From positions 1 to 29,042 of the forward strand of contig JAADCO010000007.1 of the NCBI GenBank assembly GCA_013154385.1: 29,042 nt of DNA. The letters are read 5' to 3'. The DNA is from Thermodesulfobacteriota bacterium. GTDB lineage: Bacteria; Desulfobacterota; Thermodesulfobacteria; Thermodesulfobacteriales; Thermodesulfatatoraceae. The translations under genes were made by a program, and so were the position numbers. Positions 15,185 through 23,583 of this stretch are shown here, one piece after another; the stretch's first letter is position 1; each line of letters begins with the position of its first letter. The notes under the pieces were generated by a model. It was given only the letters and a program-made list of their open reading frames with translations. It searched no databases and was not told the origin of the DNA.

Positions 15185-16551
15185 CAGACCTCCTTCTTGA
15201 CCTCCTCGAGGAGGCCCTCGATCAGGCGGCGGATCTCCTCGAGGCGCTTCTCGTCCCGGGCTTCGAAACGCAGGACCAGCACCGGCTGGGTGTTGGAAGC
15301 GCGCACCAGGCCCCAGCCGTCTTCAAACACCACCCTGGCCCCGTCTATGTCTATGACCTTGTAGCCCATGGCCTTCAGGCGCTCGGTAAGACGCCGCACG
15401 ATCTCGAACTTCTTTTCGTCCGGGCATTCGATGCGGATCTCCGGCGTGGAGACCATCTTCGGGAGGTCCTTGAGCATCTCGGAAAGCGGCACGTCGGAGG
15501 CCGAGACGATCTCCGCGAGACGCAGGGAGGCGTAGACCGCGTCGTCGAAACCGAAGTAGCGGTCGGCAAAGAAGATGTGGCCGCTCATCTCCCCGGCGAG
15601 AAGGGCCTTTTCCTCCTTCATCTTCTTCTTGATGAGGGAGTGGCCGGTCTTCCACATGATGGGCCGGCCGCCGAGTCTCGCGATCTCGTCGTACATCACC
15701 TGGGAGCACTTGACCTCCCCGATGATGGTGGCCCCGGGGTGCTCCTTGAGGATCTCGCGGGCGAAGATGATGAGGAGCTGGTCGCCCCAGAGGATGTTCC
15801 CCTTGTCATCCACCACCCCGATGCGGTCCCCGTCTCCGTCGTAGCCCACGCCGAATTCCGCCCCCTGCTCCACCACGGTCTTCCGCAGGTCGGCGAGGTT
15901 CTCCTCCACCACGGGATCCGGGAAGTGGTGCGGAAAGGTGCCGTCCACCTCGCAGTAGAGGGCGATGACCTCGCAACCGTGGGCCTTGAAGGCGTCGGGA
16001 GCCGTAAGCGCCGTCACGCCGTTTCCGCAGTCAAGGGCCACCTTGAGCGGCCGCTTGAGATGGATGTTCTCCTTGAGAAAGGCCTTGTACTTCGGAAGGA
16101 TGTCGAGGGTCTCCTTCTCGCCCTTGCCGGTCTCGAAGTCCTCGGCCTCGATGAGCTTGCGCAGCTCCTGAATGTCGGGCCCGTAGATCGTCTCCTGCCC
16201 CACGCAGATCTTGAACCCGTTGAACTCCGGCGGATTGTGGGAACCCGTGACCTGAATGCCCCCGTCGAGGCCCTCCACGGTGAAGAGGGAGAAATACATC
16301 ACCGGCGTGGGAGTGACGCCGATGTCCATCACCGAGACCCCGGTGGAGAGGATGCCGCGAATGAGGGCTTCCTGGAGCTTGGGGCCGGAGAGGCGACCGT
16401 CGCGCCCGCAGACCACCTTCTTGCCGTTGCGACGGCGGCGAATCATCGTGCCGTAGGCCTTGCCGATGGCCTCCGCCACCTCCTCGGTGAGGTCCACGTC
16501 CACCCGACCACGGATGTCGTACTCGCGAAAAATGAGCGGATTGACCTTCAT
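15184..16551 (-). CDS. Phosphomannomutase/phosphoglucomutase
   Basis: A 455-residue alpha-D-phosphohexomutase interconverting hexose 1- and 6-phosphates for LPS and polysaccharide precursors. The phosphoserine loop is VTGSHNPPEFNGFK (Ser104), the magnesium loop DGDGDR (238-243, Asp238/240/242), the sugar-selecting loop GEMSGH (320-325) and the C-terminal phosphate loop RASNTQPVLVLRFEA. The GEMSGH form fits the dual PMM/PGM group (ManB/AlgC-like). Start chosen at ATG 16551 (MKVNPLIFREYDIRG), which follows GAGGAGG; the long upstream frame overlaps the hydrolase gene and has no family similarity. It lies 14 bases after the MBL-fold gene. Confidence 0.93.
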   Translation of the reverse strand: MKVNPLIFREYDIRGRVDVDLTEEVAEAIGKAYGTMIRRRRNGKKVVCGRDGRLSGPKLQEALIRGILSTGVSVMDIGVTPTPVMYFSLFTVEGLDGGIQVTGSHNPPEFNGFKICVGQETIYGPDIQELRKLIEAEDFETGKGEKETLDILPKYKAFLKENIHLKRPLKVALDCGNGVTALTAPDAFKAHGCEVIALYCEVDGTFPHHFPDPVVEENLADLRKTVVEQGAEFGVGYDGDGDRIGVVDDKGNILWGDQLLIIFAREILKEHPGATIIGEVKCSQVMYDEIARLGGRPIMWKTGHSLIKKKMKEEKALLAGEMSGHIFFADRYFGFDDAVYASLRLAEIVSASDVPLSEMLKDLPKMVSTPEIRIECPDEKKFEIVRRLTERLKAMGYKVIDIDGARVVFEDGWGLVRASNTQPVLVLRFEARDEKRLEEIRRLIEGLLEEVKKEV

Positions 16552-16565
16552 TCGCCACCTCCTCG

Positions 16566-17330
16566 TCAATTTTGCTCCAGATCGTCGGGAATGGTCTCCA
16601 TCGCCGCGAAACGCGGTTCGTGAAGGGGAAGGAGGATGTCCGCCATCTTCTTCACCCTCAAGACCTGGTCGTAGGCCAGGTACGGATTCACGTTCGTTCC
16701 CGGCGGGATCACCTCCATCTCCATGGCGAGAATCTTCTGCGGCGGAAAGAGGTTCTCCATGATGACGCAGAAACCCGTGATCGCCGCAAGCCCCTTCTCG
16801 GTATCCACGAGGATCGTCATCCCGCCTTCGGTGTGCGCGGGCGTATGCACCATGCGGACACCCGGCACGATCTCCCGGTCTTCCCGGAGATGGACCATCT
16901 GTCCGCCCTGGTCCACTTCCTCCACGAAATCGGCCATGTAGCGAAAATCGAGCGGATGCGGATGATAGAGGTGCTCGAACTCCAGCTCGTGCGCGTAGAA
17001 AGTGGCGTTCACGCACTTGAAGTCGTTTTCGCAGTGGTCGTTGTGGAGATGGGTGTGAAGGACGATGTCTATGTCCTTGGGGCTAAGCCCCCACTTGGCA
17101 AGCCCCTCCTCGAAGGTGTAGATCTTGCCGCCGATGGCCTCCTCCCGCGCGGGCGAGATGATGGGGCTGAGATAGCCCGTGTCCACGAGGATGTTCTTGT
17201 CACTGCCCTCAAGGAGCCAGGCGTAGATGGGAATGGTGTACTCCACGCCGTAGTCGTGCTGATAGGTCATCATGCCCTTGTCGAAGATCTTGGTCCCCAC
17301 GACGATGGGATGGATCTTGAAAAGAGACAT
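16566..17330 (-). CDS. MBL-fold metallo-hydrolase (AHL-lactonase-like group)
   Basis: A 254-residue metallo-beta-lactamase-fold protein. HTHLHNDH supplies the HxHxDH site (His94, His96, Asp98, His99), HTPAHTEGG gives the third histidine (His166) and LPLHEPR the last (His237). The bridging aspartate, normally in a GD step, is replaced: the strand reads ITGFCVIMEN (Gly186-Phe187-Cys188). The size and N-terminal layout resemble proteins labelled N-acyl homoserine lactonase family, but no quorum-sensing genes are near and the true substrate is unknown. ATG 17330 (MSLFKIHPIVVG) follows GGGGGTGAG; the extra upstream codons are not needed. It may be co-transcribed with mqnA upstream (81-base gap). 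Confidence 0.8.
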   Translation of the reverse strand: MSLFKIHPIVVGTKIFDKGMMTYQHDYGVEYTIPIYAWLLEGSDKNILVDTGYLSPIISPAREEAIGGKIYTFEEGLAKWGLSPKDIDIVLHTHLHNDHCENDFKCVNATFYAHELEFEHLYHPHPLDFRYMADFVEEVDQGGQMVHLREDREIVPGVRMVHTPAHTEGGMTILVDTEKGLAAITGFCVIMENLFPPQKILAMEMEVIPPGTNVNPYLAYDQVLRVKKMADILLPLHEPRFAAMETIPDDLEQN

Positions 17331-17411
17331 ACGCAACTCACCCCCTGAAGCGGCTCCGGTCACAGTTTAGCACGCTTTGGCGGAAGGGGGTTACTAAAAA
17401 AGCTACGAAGG

Positions 17412-18227
17412 CTAGAGGGAGACGAAGTTTAAGGCGATGTCTTCGGGCACCTCACCGCGGCGGGCGAGATGCTTGAAGAACACCGAAAGGGCCTCCTGCT
17501 TGAGACCGGAGAGATCGTATTCGATGCCCTTGAGATAGAGCAGGCACTCCCCGGCGGAAAGCCCCGAGATCCTCTCGCAGTAGCCGGCGAGGGAGGAGAG
17601 GCTCGAAAGCCCGCGGGCGCGGGAGAGATAGAGCGCCCGGGCGAACTCGCGCACCGCCGGGGCCTTCTCTTCCCAGGCTTCCCGGCGCACCACGAAAAGG
17701 GCGAAGACGAACGGCAGGTGCGTTCTGTCCATCCAGAGGGCCGCCAGGTCGTGGGCCTCGGCAAAGGGCGGATGTCGGCGCAGACGCAGGGCCTCGTCCC
17801 CGATGGCCAGATAGGCCTGCACCTGCGGGTTCTCCTCAAGCGGGCCGCAGAGATAGCGCGGTCTCTGGCCGTAGAAGTCTTCGAGCAGGAGCTTCAGAAG
17901 CGAAACAGAAGTCGCGCTGGCCGGGGTGAGGAGGACCGTGCTTCCGGAAAGGGCCGTGAGCGGGGCGGAGGAGAAGAGGATCACGCTTCCCACGCGGCCG
18001 GTGGCGCTGATGGAGACATCGGGCAGGAGGAGATACTGCGGGGCGTTCAGGGCGTATTCGAGCGAGGAGACCAGGGCGAGATCGAGCTCCCCCGCGGCCA
18101 GAAGGGCGTTGAGGCTCGTGGGATGATCTTCGACCAGGGTCCAGCCCCTTGCCGAAGCCTCCTCCCGCAAGCTAAAGAGAAGAGGGGCCGTGTTCAGATA
18201 AGAAACCACCCCTACCCGCAAACTCAT
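17412..18227 (-). CDS. mqnA: Chorismate dehydratase MqnA (futalosine menaquinone pathway)
   Basis: A 271-residue periplasmic-binding-protein-like enzyme that converts chorismate to 3-enolpyruvylbenzoate, the first step of the futalosine route to menaquinone. Key segments: RVGVVSYLNTAPL at the N-terminus, LALVSSLEYA, GRVGSVILFSS, TSVSLLKLLLE and YLAIGDEALR. The ATG at 18227 overlaps the ATG of pgeF on the other strand (CATG). The TTG two codons later would give MRVGVVSYLNT, closer to the usual MqnA start. No ribosome site is visible. The minus-strand TGCTATGTT just upstream resembles an extended -10, so a nearly leaderless message is possible. No other mqn genes are in the window. Confidence 0.88.
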   Translation of the reverse strand: MSLRVGVVSYLNTAPLLFSLREEASARGWTLVEDHPTSLNALLAAGELDLALVSSLEYALNAPQYLLLPDVSISATGRVGSVILFSSAPLTALSGSTVLLTPASATSVSLLKLLLEDFYGQRPRYLCGPLEENPQVQAYLAIGDEALRLRRHPPFAEAHDLAALWMDRTHLPFVFALFVVRREAWEEKAPAVREFARALYLSRARGLSSLSSLAGYCERISGLSAGECLLYLKGIEYDLSGLKQEALSVFFKHLARRGEVPEDIALNFVSL

Positions 18228-19005
18228 GAGGCGAAAACATAGCACGAGCTTCAAGAAGCCAGAACCCCTCACCCTGAGGAAGGGCGCGCTTCCCTTCTAT
18301 CGGTTCTCCGCGCTCGAAATCCCCCACGCCGTGTTCACCCGCAGGGGCGGGGTGAGCGAGGGCCCCTACGCCACCCTCAACCTGAGCTTCGAGGTGGGGG
18401 ACGACCCGGAGCGGGTAAAGGAGAACCGCCGCCGCATCAAGGAGGGGCTCGCCTGCCGCTACCTGGTCTCGGCCAAACAGGTCCACGGCGCCGAGGTCTT
18501 TCTCGCCCGCGGCCTCGAGGAGGATCTCGAGGTCGAGGGCTACGACGCCCTGATCACCGATCAGCCCGGCGTGGGGCTCCTCATCAAGCAGGCCGATTGC
18601 CAGGCCCTGATCCTCTACGAACCGGAAAGAAAGGCCCTCGGGTTGATCCACGCCGGCTGGCGCGGGCTCGTGCGCGGCGTCATCCCGCGGACGATCCGGG
18701 CCCTGCGGGAATCCTTCGGCGTCTCGCCCGAGAGACTCCGCGCCTTCATCTCCCCTTCCCTCCAGCCGTGCTGCGCGGAGTTTCGCGACTGGGAAAGGCT
18801 CTTCCCCGAAGAGTTCGCCCGCTTCCGCCTCCCGGGAAACCACTTCGATCTCCCAGCCATCAGCCGGCATCTCCTCCTCAAGGAGGGGCTTGAACCGGAA
18901 AACATCTTCGTCTCGAGACTTTGCACGCGCTGCCGCGAGGAGTTCTTCTCCTATCGGCGCGAGAAGAGGAGCGGGCGTTTCGGCACCCTGGCCTATCTCC
19001 CCTAG
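18226..19005 (+). CDS. pgeF: Peptidoglycan editing factor PgeF (laccase-domain YfiH family)
   Basis: A 259-residue protein of the YfiH/PgeF family, a purine-nucleoside-active metalloprotein in some members and, in E. coli, needed to keep L-Ser out of peptidoglycan precursors. Family marks are HAVFTRRGGVSEGPYATLNL, KQVHGAEVF (His), LIKQADCQALIL (Cys) and IHAGWRGLVRG (His), the three zinc-site residues, then CTRCREEFFSYRREKRSGR at the end. ATG 18226 is the only plausible start in frame and has no ribosome site. It overlaps the mqnA start on the other strand, and its TAG stop overlaps the lptG TAG by four bases. Confidence 0.9.
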   Translation: MRRKHSTSFKKPEPLTLRKGALPFYRFSALEIPHAVFTRRGGVSEGPYATLNLSFEVGDDPERVKENRRRIKEGLACRYLVSAKQVHGAEVFLARGLEEDLEVEGYDALITDQPGVGLLIKQADCQALILYEPERKALGLIHAGWRGLVRGVIPRTIRALRESFGVSPERLRAFISPSLQPCCAEFRDWERLFPEEFARFRLPGNHFDLPAISRHLLLKEGLEPENIFVSRLCTRCREEFFSYRREKRSGRFGTLAYLP

Positions 19006-20075
19006 AACCGGCGCAAACGGAAGAGAAGAAGGGCCTCGATCAGGAGGAGCACAAGCCCGAGCGGCATGGAAACGAGCGGCGAGAGATAGCCCATGTCCCC
19101 CAGGCTCTTGGCCCCCATGACCTCGGCCAGGCCGAAGACGATGGCCACAAGCCCCAGGGAAAGACCGCGCCCCAGGGCCTGACGGCCCCGCTGCCCGAGG
19201 AGCAGGGGAAGGGAAAGGAGAAGGAGCATCGGTCCGGCCAGGGGATAGAAGAGCCGGTAGGCGATCTCTGATTCCGGAATCGTGGTGGGAAGCCCGGCCT
19301 CCTTGAGGAACTCCCGCTGGCTCCACAGCTCGGCGAGGAACTGCGCCCGGGGAATGCGCTTGACCACGAGCACGGTCTCCGGCGAGAACTCCAGGGAAAA
19401 TTCCTTCTTCTGGAACCAGACGGGTTTCATCCCCTGGGCCGCGCGCTTGTAGAGCCCCTTCTCGAAGACCCAGCGCCCGTGGCGATAGTAGGCCTTCTTG
19501 GCCCAGATGATGAAAACGGGCATCCCCTCCCGGTCCACCCGCGCGTAGGTTACGTCTCGCAGCACGGTGGCGTCCGGGCGCAGCACGTGCCCGGTGAAAA
19601 AGGAGTTGACCCCGCGGAAGAAGAGCCTGCCCTTGACCACCAGTCCCCGCGGCTCCTTCTTGTAGACCTTCACCTCCCACACGTAGAGGGCGCGGTAAGT
19701 GGCCCGGGGCAGGAGGTTGGCGGAGAGGAAGACGAAGACCAGGCTGAAGAGGAGGGCCGAGAGGAAGTAGGGCCAGGAGAGCCGCCCCATGGAAAACCCC
19801 AGGGTGCGAAAGGCCAGGAGTTCCCCGCCGCGCGAGAGAAAGGCGAGGGCGAGGAGACCCGCCAGGCTGACCACGATGGGCCACAGGTCGAAGAGCATCT
19901 GCGGCAGGCGATAGAAGAGGTATTCGAGGAGAATCCGAGAGGACACCCCGGCCTTGGTGACGTTGTCGAGCTTGTCGAAGAACTCCACCAGGGCGTAGAG
20001 GCCCACCAACACGAAGGCCAGGAGGAGGAACATGAAGAGGTAGGGACGCAGGAGATAGCGGACGTAGAGCTTCAT
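19002..20075 (-). CDS. lptG: LPS export permease LptG
   Basis: A 357-residue YjgP/YjgQ-family permease that, with LptF and the ATPase LptB, extracts lipopolysaccharide from the inner membrane. The pattern is typical: three N-terminal membrane helices (about 10-30, 55-80, 100-122), a periplasmic beta-jellyroll (about 125-265) and three C-terminal helices (about 270-355). The opening MKLYVRYLLRPYL and the motif RGGELLAFRTLGFSM between helices 2 and 3 are characteristic. It is assigned LptG rather than LptF by its downstream position and the LWSQREFL-type stretch; the two are hard to tell apart by eye. The start overlaps the lptF stop (ATGA). Confidence 0.87.
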   Translation of the reverse strand: MKLYVRYLLRPYLFMFLLLAFVLVGLYALVEFFDKLDNVTKAGVSSRILLEYLFYRLPQMLFDLWPIVVSLAGLLALAFLSRGGELLAFRTLGFSMGRLSWPYFLSALLFSLVFVFLSANLLPRATYRALYVWEVKVYKKEPRGLVVKGRLFFRGVNSFFTGHVLRPDATVLRDVTYARVDREGMPVFIIWAKKAYYRHGRWVFEKGLYKRAAQGMKPVWFQKKEFSLEFSPETVLVVKRIPRAQFLAELWSQREFLKEAGLPTTIPESEIAYRLFYPLAGPMLLLLSLPLLLGQRGRQALGRGLSLGLVAIVFGLAEVMGAKSLGDMGYLSPLVSMPLGLVLLLIEALLLFRLRRF

Positions 20076-21172
20076 CTTCCGATCCCGATCTTCCCCTTCT
20101 GCGCGGCCCAGATGAGGATCGCGGCGATCAGCGCCAGGATCACGTTGGGCAGGACGAGGGCCACCGCCGGAGAGAGCCAGCCCTTCTGCGCCAAGGAGGA
20201 GGCGCCTGACTGAAGGAAGTAGTAGCCCAGGAAGAGGCCTGCCGCCAGAGCGAGCCCGACGCCGCGCCCGGAGGCCCGGATGCTCGCCCCGAGAGGGGCG
20301 GCGATCAGGGGCAGGAGGAAGGCCGCCCAGGGAAAGGTCAATCGCTGATAGTATTCGAGGAGATAGTAGATGCGCTTTTCGTGGCCCGGAGGATACGAGA
20401 GGGCCCTTTTCTTGAGCTCTTCCAGGGTCATCTCCCCGCGGGAGCGACGCCTCGACTTCTCGAGCTTGGCGGCGTCCAGGCGGTAGACGTATTCCTCAAA
20501 CGAGAGCTCTTCGGCCTGGGTGTAGTCGCGGTTAACCACGTGGATGCTCCCGTGATAGAGCCGAAAAACGAGCGTGCCGTCGGTGTGCTCGAGCTCACCG
20601 CGCTTGGCGAAGATGAGGCCCCTTTTCCGCGGATCGGTGTCGTCCACGATGAAGACCAGGGCAAAGGAGCGCCCCTCGCGCCAGGCCTCTTCCACGAAGA
20701 TGGAAAGCCCCGGCAACCAGTTGACGAAGGTCTTGGCCGGGATGCCGCGGGCGATCTTGCGCTCGGTAAGCTCGAAGAGGAAGGTGCGAAAGGCCCTCTT
20801 GCTCCAGGGCAGATAGCGAATGGTCACGAGATAGGTGAGGCAGAGGGTCACCAGCCCCAGGGCCACCACCGGCGTGAGCAATCGCACGAAAGGGATGCCC
20901 AGGCTCTCGAAGGCGAGAAGCTCCTGATCCTGGGAAAGACGCATGAAGACGAGGATGACCGCAAGAAGGGCCGAGAGCGGGAGGGTGAAGGTCAGAAAGT
21001 AGGGGGCCAGGAAGAGCACGAGACGAAAGTAGTCGAAGGCCCGCAGTTGTTCGTTGGCTAAATCCACGAGAAGCGTTACCAAACGCGAGATGAGGAGGAG
21101 CACGTTCAGGGCCAGGAAGCTGGCCAGGAAACTTCGGCTGATTTCTTGGGAGAGATAACGGGTTAAAATCAT
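20072..21172 (-). CDS. lptF: LPS export permease LptF
   Basis: A 366-residue YjgP/YjgQ-family permease, partner of LptG. It has membrane helices at about 12-35, 52-80 and 95-120, a periplasmic domain and C-terminal helices from about 275. It opens MILTRYLSQEISRSFLASF, with SQDQELLAFESLGIP between helices 2 and 3 and LEELKKRALSYPPGHEKR before the fourth helix, as in LptF proteins. ATG 21172 is preferred over the upstream TTG. The minus strand TAAATT at 21187-21192 may be its -10 box. Convergent with pgeF through lptG, and divergent from the VanZ gene with a 42-base gap. Confidence 0.87.
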   Translation of the reverse strand: MILTRYLSQEISRSFLASFLALNVLLLISRLVTLLVDLANEQLRAFDYFRLVLFLAPYFLTFTLPLSALLAVILVFMRLSQDQELLAFESLGIPFVRLLTPVVALGLVTLCLTYLVTIRYLPWSKRAFRTFLFELTERKIARGIPAKTFVNWLPGLSIFVEEAWREGRSFALVFIVDDTDPRKRGLIFAKRGELEHTDGTLVFRLYHGSIHVVNRDYTQAEELSFEEYVYRLDAAKLEKSRRRSRGEMTLEELKKRALSYPPGHEKRIYYLLEYYQRLTFPWAAFLLPLIAAPLGASIRASGRGVGLALAAGLFLGYYFLQSGASSLAQKGWLSPAVALVLPNVILALIAAILIWAAQKGKIGIGR

Positions 21173-21214
21173 GGCGTCCCGCAAGGAATTTACCAGAGCT
21201 TGTGGGGGGGAGGA

Positions 21215-22273
21215 ATGCTCGAAGGATCGCGGGCCCCGTGGTGGGGCGTGCTCTTAAGCGTGCTGGTCATCGTCTATCTCACCCTCTATCCTTTCCACTT
21301 TTCCGCCACGCCGTCGTCGTTCGACTGGTCGTTGCCGCTCCTTTCGTCGAAGCACCATTCCCTGTTCGACCTGGCGAGCAACGTGCTCCTCTTCGTGCCC
21401 TTCGGTTTCTTCCTGGGGCTCGCCTGGGGGCCGGGGTTGAGCACGCTGGTGCGCGCCGCGGTGCTCGCCCTCCTCCTTTCCGGCTCCGTCGAGGTCGTCC
21501 AGCTCTTCCTGATAAAGAGGCACCCGGGCCTGAGCGACATCGTGACCAACGTGGCCGGCGCGCTCCTCGGCGCGGCAGCCGCTGGTTTCGTCTCCCCGAA
21601 ACTCGTCTGGAGAAGGTCCCTGCTCCCCCTGGCGCTCGCGATCTTCTTCCTCTACGAACCCTTCTTCCTGAGCTTCGACCCCGGCGAGGTCTGGCACCAT
21701 CTCAAGACGTGGTCCTGGGGCTTCGGCCCGCAGAACATCCTGCTTCCGGCCTTTCTCCTGGGGCTCTGGGGGGCCTGGGCGCGGGTGCCCTGGGCCGCCT
21801 TCCTCCTCGTGGCCCTGTTCCTTGAAGGCGGCCGCCTCTTCATGGTCGTCGCCTCCCTCTCCCCGCTCAAGAGCCTCGTGAGGATCGGCGCCGCCTCGCT
21901 CTTCTATCTCCTCCTGCGCCGCGACCAGACCAAGGCCCCCTGGCTCTTTGCCCTGGCCTATCTCTACGAGGCCCTCTCTCCCTTCCGGTTCTCCCTTTCC
22001 TTCCGGCTACCGGAGATCGTGCCCTTCGCCGGGCATCTCAAGCACCTCTATGTCGGGTCCCTGCTCAATCTCTTCGGCACCCTCTTCGTCTTCCTCCTCT
22101 GGCCCCTCGTCTGCCGAAGGCATCCGCTGCTCTGGGCCTCCGTCCTCGCCCTGGCGGCGGAAGCCGGACAGATCTTCGTGCCCAGCCGCTATCCGGACCT
22201 CACCACCGTGTTGCTCGCGATCCTCGGGACCTGGACGGGCCTTAAATTCCTGCTCAAGGAGTCTCGCCGATGA
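21215..22273 (+). CDS. Tandem VanZ-like membrane protein
   Basis: A 352-residue, very hydrophobic protein. The first half is a clear VanZ-like domain: YLTLYPFHFS after the first helix, SLFDLASNVLLFVPFGFFLG, then EVVQLFLIKRHPGLSDIVTN. The second half repeats the plan in degenerate form (EALSPFRFSLSF, LYVGSLLNLFGTLFVFL, EAGQIFVPSRYPDLTTVLL), so two VanZ units appear fused, joined by several more helices. VanZ itself gives low-level teicoplanin resistance, but most relatives have no known role. ATG 21215 has GGGAGG only one base upstream, an unusually tight ribosome site; TTG 21200 is an alternative. The stop overlaps the folC start (ATGA). Confidence 0.8.
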   Translation: MLEGSRAPWWGVLLSVLVIVYLTLYPFHFSATPSSFDWSLPLLSSKHHSLFDLASNVLLFVPFGFFLGLAWGPGLSTLVRAAVLALLLSGSVEVVQLFLIKRHPGLSDIVTNVAGALLGAAAAGFVSPKLVWRRSLLPLALAIFFLYEPFFLSFDPGEVWHHLKTWSWGFGPQNILLPAFLLGLWGAWARVPWAAFLLVALFLEGGRLFMVVASLSPLKSLVRIGAASLFYLLLRRDQTKAPWLFALAYLYEALSPFRFSLSFRLPEIVPFAGHLKHLYVGSLLNLFGTLFVFLLWPLVCRRHPLLWASVLALAAEAGQIFVPSRYPDLTTVLLAILGTWTGLKFLLKESRR

Positions 22274-23583
22274 ACTACGAAGAGGCCCTCAACTGGCTCT
22301 CGGGCTATCAGTTCCACGGCATCAAACCGGGGCTTGAGCGCATCCGCGACCTGCTCGCCAGGTTGGGGCATCCCGAAAGGAACTTCCGCAGCGTGCACAT
22401 TGCCGGCACCAACGGCAAGGGTTCCACCGCGGCCATTCTCGAGAGCGTCCTCCGCGCCCACGACGTGAAGACCGGTCTCTACACCTCGCCGCACCTGGTC
22501 TCGGTGTGCGAGAGGTTCGTGGTGGCCGGTCGCCAGATCAGCCCCGCGCGCTTTGCAGACCTCTGCTCCAGGGTTCGCCAGGCCATCGGCGACGATCCCG
22601 TCACCTACTTCGAGCTGACCACGGCCCTCGCCTTCCTCTACTTCGCGGAAGAAGGCGTGGAGATCGCCGTGGTGGAGTGCGGTCTCGGCGGAAGACTCGA
22701 CGCCACCAACGTCATCGTGCCGGAAGTGGCGGTCATCACCAACGTGGGCCTGGATCATCAGGCCTATCTCGGGGAGACCATCCCGGAGATCGCCGCGGAA
22801 AAGGCGGGGATCATCAAGCCGCAGAAACCCGTGGTCGTGGGCCCCCTGCCCGAGGAAGCCTTCGAGGTGGTGGCCCGCCGGGCGGAAGAGCTTTCCGCCC
22901 CGCTCTGGCGCTACGGAAGCGACTTCCGCGTGTTTCCCTGCCGGGGAGGGCTCTTCTATCAGGGCAAGCATCAGCTCCCGCGGCTCACCCTGCGTCTGGC
23001 CGGAAAGTTCCAGCGCACCAATCTGGCCCTGGCACTCAAGGCCTTCGAGATCCTGGAAGAGGCCCGGCTCGTCTCCTTCGACGAGGCCCGGGTGCGCGAG
23101 GCCTTGAAGATCGTCTCCTGGCCCGGACGCTACGAGAAGTTCAAGCTGAAGGGGCTCGTCATCCTGGACGGAGCCCACAACCTCGAGGGAGTAGAAGCCC
23201 TGCTCCAGACCCTTCACGAGGAAGGGATCGAACGTTACCGGCTCCTCTTCGCCGCCTCAAACGAAGGCGGGACCAAACCCTATCTGCCCATGCTGAGGCG
23301 CCTGCTTCCCCGGGCGGAGAAGACCTATCTGTGCCCGCCCCCGGGGCCGCGGGAACCCGTAACCTACGAGGACTGGAAGGAACATCTCGCAAAGGGGGAG
23401 ATCCCGCCGGAGGACGTCCGGCTCTTCAAGGACTGGCGAGAGGCCCTGGAGGAGGCCCTGGAAGACACCGGCCCCCCGCTCCTGGTCACCGGGTCCCTCT
23501 ATCTGGTAGGACGGGTAAGGGAGGTGCTGCTCCGCAAGCTGGGCGAAAGGAGGGGCAAATGCGTGGTGTCCTGGTCTTCCTAG
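22270..23583 (+). CDS. folC: Folylpolyglutamate/dihydrofolate synthase FolC
   Basis: A 437-residue Mur-ligase-type enzyme that joins glutamate to dihydropteroate and/or extends the polyglutamate tail of folates. N-terminal MNYEEALNWLSGYQFHGIKPGL is typical, followed by the ATP loop HIAGTNGKGSTAA (46-52 core), TGLYTSPHLVSVCERF, FELTTALAFLYFAEE, VVECGLGGRLDATNVI, ITNVGLDH and KAGIIKP; the C-terminal domain contains LDGAHNLEGVEALL. The gene is translationally coupled to the VanZ gene, and its last 25 bases overlap the cytochrome gene. Confidence 0.94.
   Translation: MNYEEALNWLSGYQFHGIKPGLERIRDLLARLGHPERNFRSVHIAGTNGKGSTAAILESVLRAHDVKTGLYTSPHLVSVCERFVVAGRQISPARFADLCSRVRQAIGDDPVTYFELTTALAFLYFAEEGVEIAVVECGLGGRLDATNVIVPEVAVITNVGLDHQAYLGETIPEIAAEKAGIIKPQKPVVVGPLPEEAFEVVARRAEELSAPLWRYGSDFRVFPCRGGLFYQGKHQLPRLTLRLAGKFQRTNLALALKAFEILEEARLVSFDEARVREALKIVSWPGRYEKFKLKGLVILDGAHNLEGVEALLQTLHEEGIERYRLLFAASNEGGTKPYLPMLRRLLPRAEKTYLCPPPGPREPVTYEDWKEHLAKGEIPPEDVRLFKDWREALEEALEDTGPPLLVTGSLYLVGRVREVLLRKLGERRGKCVVSWSS

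Noticed and set aside
17390..17414. T-run after mqnA (minus strand TAGCTTTTTTAG) as a terminator
   Set aside because: The preceding bases form only about three stable pairs, and the downstream MBL-fold gene may belong to the same transcript. Not strong enough to list.
18172..19884. 570-codon minus-strand frame across pgeF and lptG
   Set aside because: It is low-complexity (Pro/Gly/Arg/Ala) and overlaps two well-identified genes. No family signature.
22506..23558. Upstream extension of the cytochrome frame through folC
   Set aside because: The 351 extra codons lie inside folC in another phase and read as Arg/Gly/Pro-rich nonsense. ATG 23559 has a strong ribosome site and is followed at once by a signal peptide.
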